From the NCBI GenBank assembly GCA_031835245.1, contig JAVKOQ010000115.1, positions 62,001 through 126,000 on the forward strand: DNA of 64,000 nucleotides, written 5' to 3'. Origin of the DNA: Balamuthia mandrillaris. Its lineage: Eukaryota; Discosea; Longamoebia; Balamuthiidae. Positions within the stretch are counted from its first letter, which is position 1. Each line of letters opens with the position of its first letter. The position numbers were made by a program, and so were the translations under genes. Below are positions 34,512 through 45,716 of this stretch, piece after piece. The notes below the pieces were generated by a model that saw only the letters and a program-made list of their open reading frames with translations, was not told the origin of the DNA and ran no database searches.

Positions 34512-35555
34512 ATGCAAGCACCTGGCGTGGGCGTTCCCCAACAACAATCTGCCTTTGGGCAGCAGCAACCTTGGTTCGCTAGTTACTACAACCAGGTCAA
34601 CCCTCAGCTCTTGCAGCAAATCCAGGGCTGGTTCTATTCCATTGGTTGGTTCTATTTTTTCCCCCCTTCTCTTCCACACTTTTTGGTTTGTCTCTGATTC
34701 TCTCCGTCTCTCCGTCTCTCTGTCTCTCTCTGTCTCTGTCTCTCTCTCTGTCTCTCTCTGTCTCTCTCTCTCCCTTCTAGATACCGACCGTAATGGAACT
34801 TTGGATCCCCAGGAATTGGGCAAGGCCTTGGCTGCTGCTCAGGTACTTTTGCTTTCCCTTTGAGCTGCCACTCCAGTTTTGTTGTAACTCAAATCTTGCT
34901 CCTCTCCTGTTCAGATGAACTACAACCAACATACCATTATGAAGCTCATGCAAGCCTTCGATACAAACAAACGCGGTACCCTTAACATCAATGAGTAAGC
35001 TTCTCTCTCTCTGCTCCTTGGTCGGTTCCCACCTGTCTGTAACTGATGCATCCTCTTGTAGGTTTGTTGCCCTGTACCAGTTCTTGTGCCAAATGCGCAA
35101 TTCGTTCATGAACTTTGATGTAAGTCCCTTTTTGCAGTTGTTAAACTCGTCCAACAACCGCTCTAATTTTACTTTGTTTTTTTGACCACCAGCGCGACAG
35201 GTCTGGTACTTTGGATTGGGTAGAGCTCAGCCAAGCGCTGGCCATGAGCGGTTTCCAGCTTTCCCAGCAAGGCATCCAGGCACTCACCTTGCGTTTCGAC
35301 CCACAAAGGAAAGGCGGGTTGACCTTGGAGGCCTTCACTGAGATGACCTTGTTCCTTGGTAACCTTCGCAACTACTTTGACTGGTGTGCCCGTCAAGGCG
35401 GAGGCAAGAAGGATAAAAAGGACAAGAAGGATAAAAAGGACAAGAAAGACAAGAAGGACAAGAAGCCGCAAGGAGCCGCCCCCACTGGTGCCACTGGTGG
35501 TTCCATTCGCATCAACTTTGATCAGCTCGTGTCTGCTGCTCCTTACTTTGCCTAG
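34512..35555 (+). CDS. Penta-EF-hand calcium-binding protein (ALG-2/peflin type) with Lys-rich tail
   Basis: Five exons (34512-34644, 34781-34842, 34915-34994, 35062-35119, 35193-35555) give 231 residues. A short Gln/Pro N-terminus leads into EF-hand loops DTDRNGTLDPQE (complete ligand set) and DTNKRGTLNINE, then DRDRSGTLDWVE (complete), then a degenerate DPQRKGGLTLEA. The even spacing and a final helix fit the penta-EF-hand family, which dimerises and binds Pro-rich partners such as ALIX or Sec31 in a calcium-dependent way. Unusually, the domain is followed by a KDKK repeat (about 28 residues) and a short SIRINFDQLVSAAPYFA tail. AATAAA at 35602-35607 is the likely poly(A) signal. Confidence 0.88.
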
Positions 35556-35819
35556 AGACAAAGGAGAGGAAAGAAAGGCGCTTTGACGCGCTTCCGCTCA
35601 AAATAAAACCATTCACTACACTTGGGCAGCGCAACACCACAAACACAAAAGGCCACAAAACAAAGAAACTAGCGTTCACTCGCTTGCAAGGCGCAACGAA
35701 CAGAACACACACTCTTTCGGTCCTGTGTTGTTGTTGTTAACAACATTCGCCTTTTTCGCTCGGTCTCGGCCTTTCCCTTTTTGGCACGACTAGTGGAGGA
35801 GGCTGCCGCAACTGAAGAG

Positions 35820-36623
35820 ATGGAGAAGACCGCAAGTCAGTCCCTGATGTCTCGGTTGAGAACGGAGACGGTATGCGAGTATTCGACCAAGGAGTACGAC
35901 TTCGAAAGCATCTTGCGTAAGATATTTGACTGGCAAGAGAAGGACTTGAACCTTCTGCACGAAAAAGTAGCGGGAAGTAGCGAGCTGCCACCTCTCACCT
36001 TCGAATGGGACCAAAAGACGGTCTACCATCAGACCTACTACAATTCTCCTCTGCTGCCCGAGATGTTGTCGCTTTACGAGCGCTTTGTGAAAGAAGTAGT
36101 AGCGCCGCAGTTTGAAGGCGAGGTAGCCATAGTCTACCAGCGCAAGCCTACCTTCAGGGTCCACTTGCCCAACAACTTTGCGGTGCCACACAACAGAGGA
36201 CCCGAAGAGAGGCCAGGGCTGCACTGTGACAGCGAGTACAACCACCCACCCGGAGAAATAAACTTCTGGGTACCTTTCACTCCTACAAACGAGCACAACA
36301 CGATGTGGACAGAAAGCGAACCCTTCAAGGAGGATTGGCACCCTGCCCTGCTTTCCTATGGCCAGTTTCTTCGCTTCAACGGCAACCTATGCCGCCACTA
36401 CGGCAACAAGAACGCTTCAGGTCTCACGCGCGTCTCGGTAGACTTTAGAGTAGTGCCTATGTCTCAATGGGACGAAACTGCGGTGGTCAAGGCATCTGTG
36501 CAGAGTTTCAGAAAGTTCATCATAGGGGACTATTTCGAAGAGTATCAGCTTCCTTCACCTTCACCAAGTCATAGCAAAAACGAATGGGGCGAATCATCGA
36601 GCAGAAAAACGCACCAGACCTGA
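35820..36623 (+). CDS. 2-oxoglutarate/Fe(II)-dependent oxygenase, StrG-like
   Basis: An intronless 267-residue protein with the double-stranded beta-helix iron site: His135-x-Asp137 in GLHCDSEY, distal His193 in LCRHYGN and the 2OG-binding Arg204-x-Ser206 in LTRVSVDFR. All required residues are present. It is closest in style to the StrG/phytanoyl-like group found scattered in bacteria and protists; the substrate is unknown. The ATG at 35820 is the first Met in frame. The frame is open upstream to 35781 without another ATG. The gene ends where a transposon-related repeat begins (36621-36967). Lack of introns and sporadic family distribution are compatible with lateral transfer, but I cannot test that here. 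Confidence 0.8.
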   Translation: MEKTASQSLMSRLRTETVCEYSTKEYDFESILRKIFDWQEKDLNLLHEKVAGSSELPPLTFEWDQKTVYHQTYYNSPLLPEMLSLYERFVKEVVAPQFEGEVAIVYQRKPTFRVHLPNNFAVPHNRGPEERPGLHCDSEYNHPPGEINFWVPFTPTNEHNTMWTESEPFKEDWHPALLSYGQFLRFNGNLCRHYGNKNASGLTRVSVDFRVVPMSQWDETAVVKASVQSFRKFIIGDYFEEYQLPSPSPSHSKNEWGESSSRKTHQT

Positions 36624-36967
36624 TCAGAAACAACGAATTAGTCTTTTGGGTCAATGAGCATGTTTCCCGCCAAAACAACCCTTCATTCTCCCACGTCTGT
36701 GAGGGCAAAGCGGTTGGGGGGGGGGGGGTGAATGGAATGGTGCTCATGCTGATGCTGCCAATACACTTTTGTTGCTCGTCATTCGCCTTGACACTTTTCT
36801 GCTACTCGTTTTCTTTTCTTTTCTTTTTTTCTTTTCTTTTCTTTTCTTTTCTTTTCTTTTCTTTTCTTTTCTTTTCTTTTCTTTTCTTTTCTTTTCTTTT
36901 CTTTTCTTTTCTTTTCTTTTCTTTTCAAAAGTAAACACCCACGAAGCTCCACGCACCACCGTATTTC
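36621..36967 (+). mobile_element. Left-end fragment related to the Fanzor transposon
   Basis: About 330 bp is clearly homologous to 43434-43711, the 5' region of the Fanzor element. Shared blocks include ATTAGTCTTTTGGG, AATGAGCATGTTTCCCGCC, a G-rich run, CGCCTTGACA, CTGCTACTCG, a (TTTTC)n array and CACGCACCACCGTATTTC. The block GATCAG...AACAACGAATTAG at the start resembles the inner part of the left inverted repeat. No nuclease coding sequence follows, so this is a truncated or non-autonomous copy. Confidence 0.75.
36809..36926. repeat. (TTTTC)n microsatellite
   Basis: A near-perfect pentamer array inside the transposon-related repeat. The sister copy at 43613-43660 has a much shorter version, so the array expanded after the two copies separated. 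Confidence 0.9.
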
Positions 36968-37064
36968 GGATTGCGGAAGAAGAAAACGAAGAGAGAAAAT
37001 AAAATACAAGGTACTTCAGAATAATTGACATTGGCTTTGTACATTCATCGTTCGTTGGAAAAAG

Positions 37065-40000
37065 TCAATAGTTTTTCGTTGTGTCGTTGTCACTTAGTGA
37101 TTCCGGTTCGGGCTCTTCCTTCTCCTCAAGTGAACCAACTCCCTTTTTCTTTGTGGTCGTGTTTTCTTCTGCCTCTTTGTCATGCTTCTCTTGTTCCTTT
37201 TCGTCCTCTTCGTCTTGTTCATCCTGTTCCTCTTCTTCATCCTCTTCTTGATCTTTCACATCCCCTTCACTGGCACTGTCAGATTTGGCTATTACTGGTG
37301 AAGTTGTTATCTCATGGTGTGGATCAGCAAAAGTCACGGCCGCGACCACAGTAGGAACCGGAGCAGGACCAAGAGCAAGAGCAGGCGCAGACGCAGACGC
37401 AGACGCAGACGCAGGCGCAGGGGCAGAAGCAGCAGATATGCCAGGGCTGGACTCCAACGATGTAGCCCTTGCGCTCTCAAGTAGAGTAGCATTCCGAGTG
37501 GTGTCAGTGGCTAGCTGCAAGTCATCTTTGATTCCGTTGCTATCAAGCAGTGGCTCAGCCGAAGGCTTTGATGAGGTATTTTCAGTTTGACTTTTACCAG
37601 GCTCGCCACGTCGCTTGTCCTCCTCCCAGTCGCTATCCTCACCGTCTGCCTCGTTGCCGTCGTGGTGATGTAACACTTCGTCAGATTTGGAGGCCTCTAT
37701 AATTTTCCGTTTTTCAATATCTTCCTCTTTGCTTGATTTCTCTCTTTCCTTATTCTTTGGTTCTTTCCTTCTTTCCTTTTCTTTATCCCTCTCCTTGTCC
37801 TCTTTCTTTCTGTCTTTATCGACCTCCTCTTTCTTCCCTTTCTCAACTTTTCTTTTTTCTTTCTCTTTCTCTTTCTCTTTCTCTTTCTCTTTCTCTTTCT
37901 CTTTCTCTTTCTCTTTCTCTTTCTCTTTCTCTTTTTCTCCTAATTTGTCCCGCTCCTCCATCCTCTTTTCTTTCGCCTCAAGCGCATCTTCCTTTGAGTC
38001 GCGGCTCTTCTTGAGCGCCCGTCTATCGTCGTTTGGTCGTGACTTGCCACTTTTTACCTTCGTTCCTTCTGTCGAGGTTCGCTGGCTGTTGCTGCCTTCC
38101 GCACTCGACTCGCATGTTGTCTTGCTGTCTTCCCTGTCAGGGTCTTCTGTGCCGACAAAATCGGCTGGCCTGCTGCTCTCTTCGTTGTCTCTGGATGATT
38201 TCTTTCGTTGTTTCCTTTTTTCCTTTTCAACAGCTGTGACCTGCAAAATATTGTTTACAGAACGAAAAGGTGAACGAGCTCGGTCGTTCTTATCCTCGCT
38301 GTCGGTGAGCTCATCATCCGCGTAGCCTTCCGTGTCTGAGTTAAGGGTTCCTGTATCCTCATCTCCATTGTTGCCAGAGCCAAGCTCTTTGGTTTCTGCT
38401 TTCGACACCCTGCGGGCCTTATTGTGCTGAGAGGCTAAGCTTATTGTTAAAGGTACAGTTGTCATCGTGGTTGCCGGTGCTGTTTGTTCCGCTTGTCTCG
38501 TCAAAACGAGAGGTGAGGGAGGGGACGAACTGAGGGAGCGAGGGGAGCGGGGAGAGGGAGAGCGCGGAGAGCGCGGGGATAAACTCGGGGAGCGGGCCCG
38601 TGGGGGCTTATCCTCGTTGCCTTCTTTTGATGATGACAACTTAGCCTCTTTAGCTTTGTTGCTTGTCCTCTTTTCCTTTTTGCCTGTGCTATCTCGATCC
38701 TTGTCTTTGTCCTTGGCTCGTTCTTGTTCTTTCGAAGAACTGTTGTTCCTCTCTTTTTCTCTCGTTTTGTCCTTGTCCTTGCTTTTTTCAGAAGGTTCTT
38801 TTTGAAGGATGCCAGAATCAGTCGCCTCAATTGTAGTTGAGTCCTTGCTCTGACCTCGTTTATTGCGCTTTGACGGCTTATCTGGTTCATCTTCTTCACG
38901 TCCTTCGCTGTCTGAAGAGGAGGAGGAAGAAGAAGAAGAGCTATCCACTCCTTTTATAAGTTCTGTGAGAAGGGCGCGTTTTACTTTAGCGAAGTTCTCG
39001 GTGTAGAAGCCTTTCTTTCTTTGTGTTTCCACTAGTTTTTTCGATCGGCTTGTGTCAGGAGAGCTTTTTCTGGCTTTGGATGGCGGTAAGTCTACTCCGG
39101 AGTTTTTCTTCCACGACAACGCAGGAGAGCTTGCTAGCGAAGGCAAACCACTTGCTTGGCTAGACTTCATTGATACAGATCTCTTCTTAGAGCTCGCTTT
39201 GGGTGGATTATCTAAAGCGGGCAAGTCCTCCAAGGAACGAGACGTAGGAGTTGAAGGCGTGTTTCGGTCATGATCCACGTCTGCAAGAATAGGAAGAGCT
39301 CCACGGCTACGAGAAAGGCTTGTCGATTCTGTTGCAGACTCTTGCTCGTCCTCTTCCTCTTCGAAAGCGTCCTCATCATCATCACTTCTGTCATTTTCTT
39401 CGTCAGTCCCTTCATCTTCAGAGGATTTAGCAAGTGACAAAACACTTGAAACATGTCCTTGCTTGAAGGCCGTCGTCCACTTGCGAAAAGCAGTTACAAC
39501 CTTGTGTACCATTTCATTAAACTCCCATCCCTCTCCTTCATTTAGATTGAATTCCACGTAAGTAACCACGCCCTACAGACATAATTGTCAAAACAAGCCC
39601 AAAAAAAAACACATTAAAAAAGCATAAAGAAACAACAGTCGCGAACAATCCTCACCCTTATTTTATGGGTTCTACGCTTCAAGGTGACTGAAAATTTAAG
39701 ATCTTTTTTCGGTTGTACGCACTTTATCATCTCTGTTATGGAGAGCGATCAGAGGTTTTAGAAATTGTAAACCAAGTCAGCAGGACGTACGCAAATGGTG
39801 TCGCTGGTTGGTCGTGTTGGCTTGGTATGAGTGAACATTCAAAGTATTGATGATATGACGAATTTGTGCCCAAGGCACATTAATGTCGTCGAATCTCTTG
39901 CTGAGGCGCAGCTTAAGTATGCAGTACAAGTTAATAGAGGCCTTCTTTGCTTTCAACAGAAATACGAGAAACAAACCACAAAACGAGCTAGCGCAGGGCT

Positions 40001-42762
40001 CTTGGTAGGTCCATTAAACCAAGGATGTTTGAGGATTTTTGAAATGGAAGGACGTTTATCGGGATCCACTTGAAAGATAGACCGTAGCAGATCCTGTGCC
40101 TCTGTGGTGGAGATGAATTATTACAACACAATAGACAGTTTTACTGTGGAAGATGAGAGAAAACGTTACCGGAAGAAAGGTTTTCGGGAACTTCGTAACG
40201 AGCGCTTTGTATGTCGTTAAAGAATTGCTGGGTATTACGAGAGAAAAAGGGCGGCTTTCCGACCAAAAGACGGTAACTAGATGTTACAAGCCGTCAAACA
40301 TTAATAAGCTGCAACAAAATTTGGTAGAAAGAGTGGCACTCATACAGTATGACGCCTATAGCCCAGATATCGATCTTTTCTCCGGAGTAACATTGGCCAG
40401 CAATTTGTTCGGGAGATACATGGTAAAGGCTGCCTGTTAAGCCGGTAGCAAATAGGTCCCAACCTACCCGCAACAACGAAGTACATTAGTTTTACGCATC
40501 ATTATTTATGAGCTTGGCAGAAACCTTTTCGATATATCCCAGCGTGTCCAAAATCAGTTATCTTTAAAAGTCCGTCGTTGCTGTTGAACGGCAAGCCAGA
40601 TCGTGCATCATTGGGCGCACAAGCAAATAAGTGAGGTTGCAAACAAAACAAAAAGCACACTAATAAAACGAACAAAGAAGGTGTCGTTAAGTACCTAATC
40701 AAAAGGTTCTCTAATTTAAGATCTCGGTGACAAACTCCCTGCATCAGGTATATAAAGTTCAAACACCGACTCCAAATAAAGCAAATAATGGCAGACAAAC
40801 CTTCTTGTGGCAATATCGTACACCGCGCAACAACTGCGGCATGAAGTATCTAGTCACCTTTTCTGAAAGTGGCTACCAACAGTAGCGACAAGAAGAGGAA
40901 TAAAAAGAATAATAAATATAGAAAAAGAAAAGAGACAAGCAAGAAAAAAAAAACGTTAGAGAGCGTACCTTAATATCCGCATAATTTGAGATTGACCCAC
41001 CACCACAGAGCTCCATGACAAAGAAAACGCGATCCTCACTTTCAAGCACCTCATACAGCTTAACAATACTTGGGTGATCCAGCATCATCATTGCCTTATA
41101 TACGTCCAGTCAATTAAGAAGAACGATACAAAGGTGAGGGTTTTTACAAAACCTTGAGTTCGACATCAACTCGAGACATGTCGCTGACATCGCCCTGTTT
41201 AATAATTTTAATGGCTCGGCGTTCACCTGTTTCCGAATTTATTGCAAGTCGAACAACTCCGCTGCTTCCTGCGCCCAGTTTGCGTTTGAGCTCATACTTC
41301 CCGATTTGCTTGCGCTACATGAAAAGCCAGTTAGTAATGTTGGCCTCCATTTGTGATGGAACTAATAAAAAAAGTGCCTTTTGGGACCCTTCTTCATAAT
41401 ATCTCATGATGAGGTCAGCTAAAACCATAAACTCATCTTTTGTAAGAAACCCCGTCTTATCAGTGTCATACTCATCTAGCAATCGCTGTGCGACGCTATG
41501 CTTGTCACACTAACAGAGTCAAAGTTATAGATGAGTCAATAAATAGGGAGGCTTAAAACAGGAGAAAATAAAAGTTTTGGTGAAGTACTTTATCGAACGA
41601 AAGGTTTTTAGTATCTATTCCGTCCTTTTCAAGGGCATTTAGCACAAGCTCAAGCTCTTTAACGCCTAAATCTCCGTCTCGGTCAACGTCCGCCTTCAAT
41701 GAAGAAAAATCCATTTAGCATGAATTTTACCTTTTTTTTTTATAGGAGTTGGGGAGGTACCAGTCTAAAAAGCCAGGTCATATATCGTTTACGGCCTTCA
41801 CTACGACGAAGCAGGTTGTTCAGAAACTTTTTTGTATCCTCTGACAAAAAGGCTTCAGTTCCAGAGTTCAACGGAAGCACAGCAGACATAGCCTCTGAAA
41901 GGAAATAAGAATGGACAAAAGCAGAGAGCAATGGGTCAAGGGTCACCCTAATCATTACGAGCGATATGCGTACCGTGCAAATACTTCACTTTGGGAGAAC
42001 CCTGCCCAAGCAGCGCAGGCGTCTCAGTATCTCTCGTCCAGTTCAGTTTCGATGCTAAGAAATAGTGAGTCCTCCCTACGACACCACAAAAGCACCACAT
42101 AACATCAATGAAAAGTCACCTCCAACTTGGTCTAGTGTGGTCCAGCAAGGCGAGTCCCTGAGAATAATAAGGAAAATTGAGGTCAGTCAGCCAGCCACAC
42201 AATTTTTACAGCTGGCCGCCATCAAGCGTGCCAATGGCGCCCAAAGGGAACTCTGCAAAGGGGAGGATAAGCTCACCCAACGTCGTCGTCTGAGAGATCT
42301 CCTTTCTTCTTCTTTTTCTCTCGCTTTTTCTTGTCTTTGTCTGAAAGCTTCTTATCTTTACCCTCCCGTTTTTTCTTGTCATCTTTGCGCTTCTGTTTGT
42401 CGAACTTTTTCTGATGTGCTTGCAAATGCCGAAGCCATTTCTCAAACTCTTCAGGGTTAAGGGAGCCATCTTCCCCATCATCGAACTGTTGAAACGAGCA
42501 ATACAGAGGAGCAGAGGAGCAGAGGAGCAGAGAACCGTAAACCGGGAGGGAAAGAGAAAGAAGAAACAAGAGCATGAGAAAACACTGAGGAAAGACCGCC
42601 AACGATACGTACGCGAAAGAGAAGCAAAGGAGAGTGCGTAAAGGGGCACTGAACTTCTGGTAGCTTGCTGACCGTCAAAAGGTCATCCAGGGTGAGGACG
42701 CCATCTTTCGTACGGTCTAACTGCTCAAATATCTTTTTAGGTTGGGAGTTTTCATTCCCCAT
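37065..42762 (-). CDS. EF-hand/Ser-Thr protein kinase/KA1-like protein with long charged tail
   Basis: Eighteen exons (first 42655-42762, last 37065-39572) join in phase to 1,447 residues. The N-terminus MGNENS fits the myristoylation consensus. EF-hand-like loops lie near residues 16 (DRTKDGVLTLDD), 38 (DDGEDGSLNPEE), 192 (DVDRDGDLGVKE) and 240 (DTDKTGFLTKDE). The kinase domain follows: glycine loop LGAGSSGV (282-289), Lys305, HRD with Asp390, DFG with Asp408 and an SPE activation-segment end. It is CAMK/SNF1-like. A segment around VTLKRRTHKIRGVVTYVEFNL resembles the KA1/PPI region of CIPK and AMPK-type kinases. The last 750 residues are disordered Ser/Lys/Glu/Asp with a (KE)n run. Calcium-controlled activity at membranes is inferred. 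EF-hands before the kinase reverse the usual CDPK order. The 38-nt exon 3 is least certain. Confidence 0.85.
37860..37935. repeat. (TTTCTC)n array inside coding sequence
   Basis: On the minus strand this encodes a run of alternating Lys-Glu in the kinase tail. It is the same hexamer that fills an SCFD2-like intron at 8.4 kb, here tolerated because its length stays a multiple of three. Confidence 0.85.
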
Positions 42763-43364
42763 AGTCCACAACCAGACTTGCGGCGGCTGGCCCAACTCTG
42801 CCCAAAGCCCACGTTGTTGACGTTATAGAAGGAGAACAGGTGGGTGATCAAGTTTCTTGCCAAGCTCGAGCTGTAAACAAGAGAGCTGCTTCTCTTCTGA
42901 GCTATCGTTTGCACTACCACTTGTGCAAACAAATTGCTGGAAGCCTTTGGGGGGGTTTGGCTTGTTGCAGTGGGAGGATAAAAGGCCGAAGAGGAAGGCC
43001 ACCAACGCTTGCCTTCTTCTTCTCGTTGTTGTTGTTGTTGTTGGGCTGTATGGAGGGGGGCTTCACAAGGGGCGGCGCTGAGTTTTTCGGAGACATGACC
43101 CCCCAACTAAATTTTTGATTTATTTTCAAGCCTGATTAAAACAAGTGTTGTGTGGGTGCCCGCCCGTTTGTGATGCTTGTGGTTGGGGAGTGGCCGTGGT
43201 TTTTGTTGTAGGAATAGTTTTCAATCACTCTCATCTTCACAGGGGGGAAGTGGTTCGCCATATCTTCTTTGTGCATGGGAATGGTTTCCCAATCCTCTCT
43301 TCTTCGCGTTGGGGCGCAATTCACAACATGCATGGGAATTATTTGTCCAGCCTCTTTTCATGAA
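42763..43364. other. Gene-less region between kinase gene and Fanzor element
   Basis: Upstream of the minus-strand kinase gene and left of the transposon end. I see no supported gene. A (GTT)n/(TTG)n run lies at about 43021-43044. The kinase promoter should lie in its left part. Confidence 0.45.
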
Positions 43365-43440
43365 TTGACAGTGTCAAAATAAGGCGGCGCAAAGATCATA
43401 AGATCTAAGGACAACGAAAAAAGAAATCACGACATTAGTC
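43365..43440 (+). repeat. Left terminal inverted repeat of the Fanzor element
   Basis: Begins with the palindrome TTGACA-G-TGTCAA, followed by AAAATAAGGCGGCGC. It pairs with 45830-45906 in reverse complement through the conserved blocks AAGGCGGCGC, AAGATCA, GGACAACGAAAA and ATTAG. Confidence 0.72.
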
Positions 43441-43920
43441 TTTTGGGCCAATGAGCATGTTTCCCGCCAAAACAACCCTTCCTTCTCCCACGTCTCTGAA
43501 GGCAAAGTGGTAGGGTGGGTTGTGGGGTGGGGTGAATGGAATGGATGCTCATGCTGCTGCTGCCGCCAATAAACTTTTGGTACTCGTCAGTCGCCTTGAC
43601 ATTTTTCTGCTACTCGTTTTCTTTTCTTTTCTTCTCTTCTCTTCTTTTCTTTCTTTTCAAAAGTAAACACACAGACACACATCCACGCAGCTCCACGCAC
43701 CACCGTATTTCTCATTGCTACGCTTCTACTACACAAGGAGGAAACCAGCCGAAGGAGGCAGAGGTGGAAACCGAAGCGGTTCAGCCGCAGGCAGGGGCAC
43801 TGCTCCGATTGAAAAGGTAGCGTTCTTTTTTCTCTGCTCGCTCACTACATTTTTTGATGATGGAAACAAAATTTGTTACCAACCACTCACTAATGATTTC
43901 TTTTGTTTAAAAAAGAACAG

Positions 43921-45716
43921 CATCACGAACCTCTGTGCGCCTCTTCCACAACGCTGCTGGAAGCTGGCCTGAATGGCAAGTTGCCCACAGTGCGGAAAAA
44001 AGTTTGCTACCTACCTCTCACGGGTTGGCCATCCACTTCGGTCGGGTTCACAAGGAAGGGGGTCGCGCCACTACTTCTGCTACTTCCACTGCTACTCGGA
44101 AAAGAAGAGCGGAAAACGCCCCAGCGGCACCTCAGGCAAGGGCACAGAAGCGTGGTAGGCCGCAGGCTGCACCTGCCCAGCCCTTTTGGAACCAGTTTTC
44201 CAGCGAAATCGGGAGAAGATTAATACGCCCGGAAGCCTTGTGCTTGGAAGAACCCTTTGCCTGTGGTTCAGGATGGTTCACCGCCTGCAAGCACATTCCT
44301 AACGGAGAAAAGGTGTTGGAGGAGGAGGAGAAGAAGAAGGAGAAGGAGAAGGAGGAAGAGGAAGAGGAAGAGGAGAAGGAGAAGGAGAAGGAGAAGGAAG
44401 AAGAGGAGAAAAACCAGAAAGGCTTGTTAGGCCTCATCGAGGGACTCGTTCCGTCTCGCCCAGCCGTACAGCTCACCAAAAAAGGCAAGAACGGAGAGGA
44501 GAAACCGGTAGTGGGGCGAGTGGAGAAGATCCGCCTTTATCCGCGCTCAGAACAAAAGAAGACGCTGGCCAAGTGGTTCGGCACAGTACGATGGACCTAC
44601 AACAAGGCCGTGGAGTTCCATCGTGAACATAAAGGAATGCCTCTTAAGGAGATGAAGGAACAAGTCAGGGAGAAATTCCTGAATAACGGCAATTTCAACG
44701 GAGAGGACAAGAGCCTTGCGTGGGTGTTGGAAACTCCTCGATACATTCGCAGTGACGCCGTCGATGATTTCTTCAACGGCGTGAAAACCAGCTTGGCGGC
44801 GGGCAGGACTGGATTCAAGATGAAGTTCCGTGGTCGGAAGGACAAGAGCCAGTCTCTCAGCATCCAAGCCAGGGAGTGGAACCACAGCAAGTCCATCCGC
44901 CAACTCCTCTTCGGGGAGGCGCGAATCAAAGCGAGGGACAAGAACTACAAAGTTCCGTCGGAGGTGCTCTATGCCGTTCGTCTGGTGAAAGACACTCGAC
45001 TGGGCCATTACTACCTCTGTGTGCCTCAGCCTTTGAAGCTCATGGGCGAGAGCCAAGCCCGTGAGCACCGAAGGAGAGAGGCAGGCATCATCGCCTTGGA
45101 TCCAGGAGTGCGCACATTCATGACCACCTACAACGGCTGCGGGGAGGTCACCGAGTGGGGCAAAGCGGATATCAACGAGATAGGCAAGCTGTGCCACCGC
45201 CTGGACCGCATGCAGAGTAAGGGCACCAAGGGCAACCACAGGCAACGGCGCCGTCTCCGAAGGGCCGCTGCTCGGCTTCGCCAGAGGATCCGCAACCTGG
45301 TGGATGACCTCCACAAAAAGCTCGTGTTTTGGTTGGTCAAGAACTTCTCCCTCATCCTTCTGCCAGAGTTCAGGAGCCAGCAGATGGTGCGGCGAGGCCA
45401 CCGCCGCATTGGCTCACGAACGGCCAGAGCCATGCTCACCTGGTCCCACTATCGCTTCAGGCAGAGGCTCCTCAACAGGGCCCAGCAATTTCCGTCCTGT
45501 ACGGTCTGCCTCTACGATGAGGAATACACTTCCAAGACCTGCGGCAAGTGCGGCCAAGTCCACCACCAGTTGGGGGGAAACAAGACCTTTCGGTGCCCCC
45601 AACCCGAGTGTGGCTACCAGGCCGATCGAGATGCCAACGCCGCCCGAAACATCTTGATCCGCTTTTTCACTTTACAAGCACTTACCACCTCCTCCTCCTC
45701 TGTGAGGGGGCGGTAG
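43921..45716 (+). CDS. Fanzor (eukaryotic TnpB-like RNA-guided endonuclease)
   Basis: Numbering here counts from 43935. The TnpB core spans about residues 190-585: wedge/REC-type segment (KIRLYPRSEQKKTLAKWF, RWTYNKAVEFH), then RuvC-I Asp389 in IALDPGVRTF, RuvC-II Glu478 in LLPEFRS, a four-Cys zinc ribbon (CGKCG and CPQPEC) and RuvC-III Asp566 in DRDANAARNIL. The catalytic triad is complete, so nuclease activity is plausible. Before the core is a Lys/Glu low-complexity insert (about residues 129-160). The main frame has no ATG until about residue 236. An intron (43817-43920) precedes it, and an ATG at 43973 in another frame opens a CPQCGKKF zinc-finger-like stretch, so the true N-terminus is unresolved. 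Fanzors cut DNA guided by an RNA from the element's 3' end. Confidence 0.88.

Noticed and set aside
37733-38325. Plus-strand Ser/Phe/Leu-rich open frames opposite the kinase tail
   Set aside because: Antisense of a Lys/Glu/Ser-rich coding repeat; the minus-strand frame is open for 2.5 kb and joins the kinase exons in phase.
43921-45716. Bacterial IS605/TnpB contamination
   Set aside because: The element lies within continuous eukaryotic sequence, has related ends elsewhere in the window, an upstream intron-like segment and Lys/Glu low-complexity inserts typical of the host.
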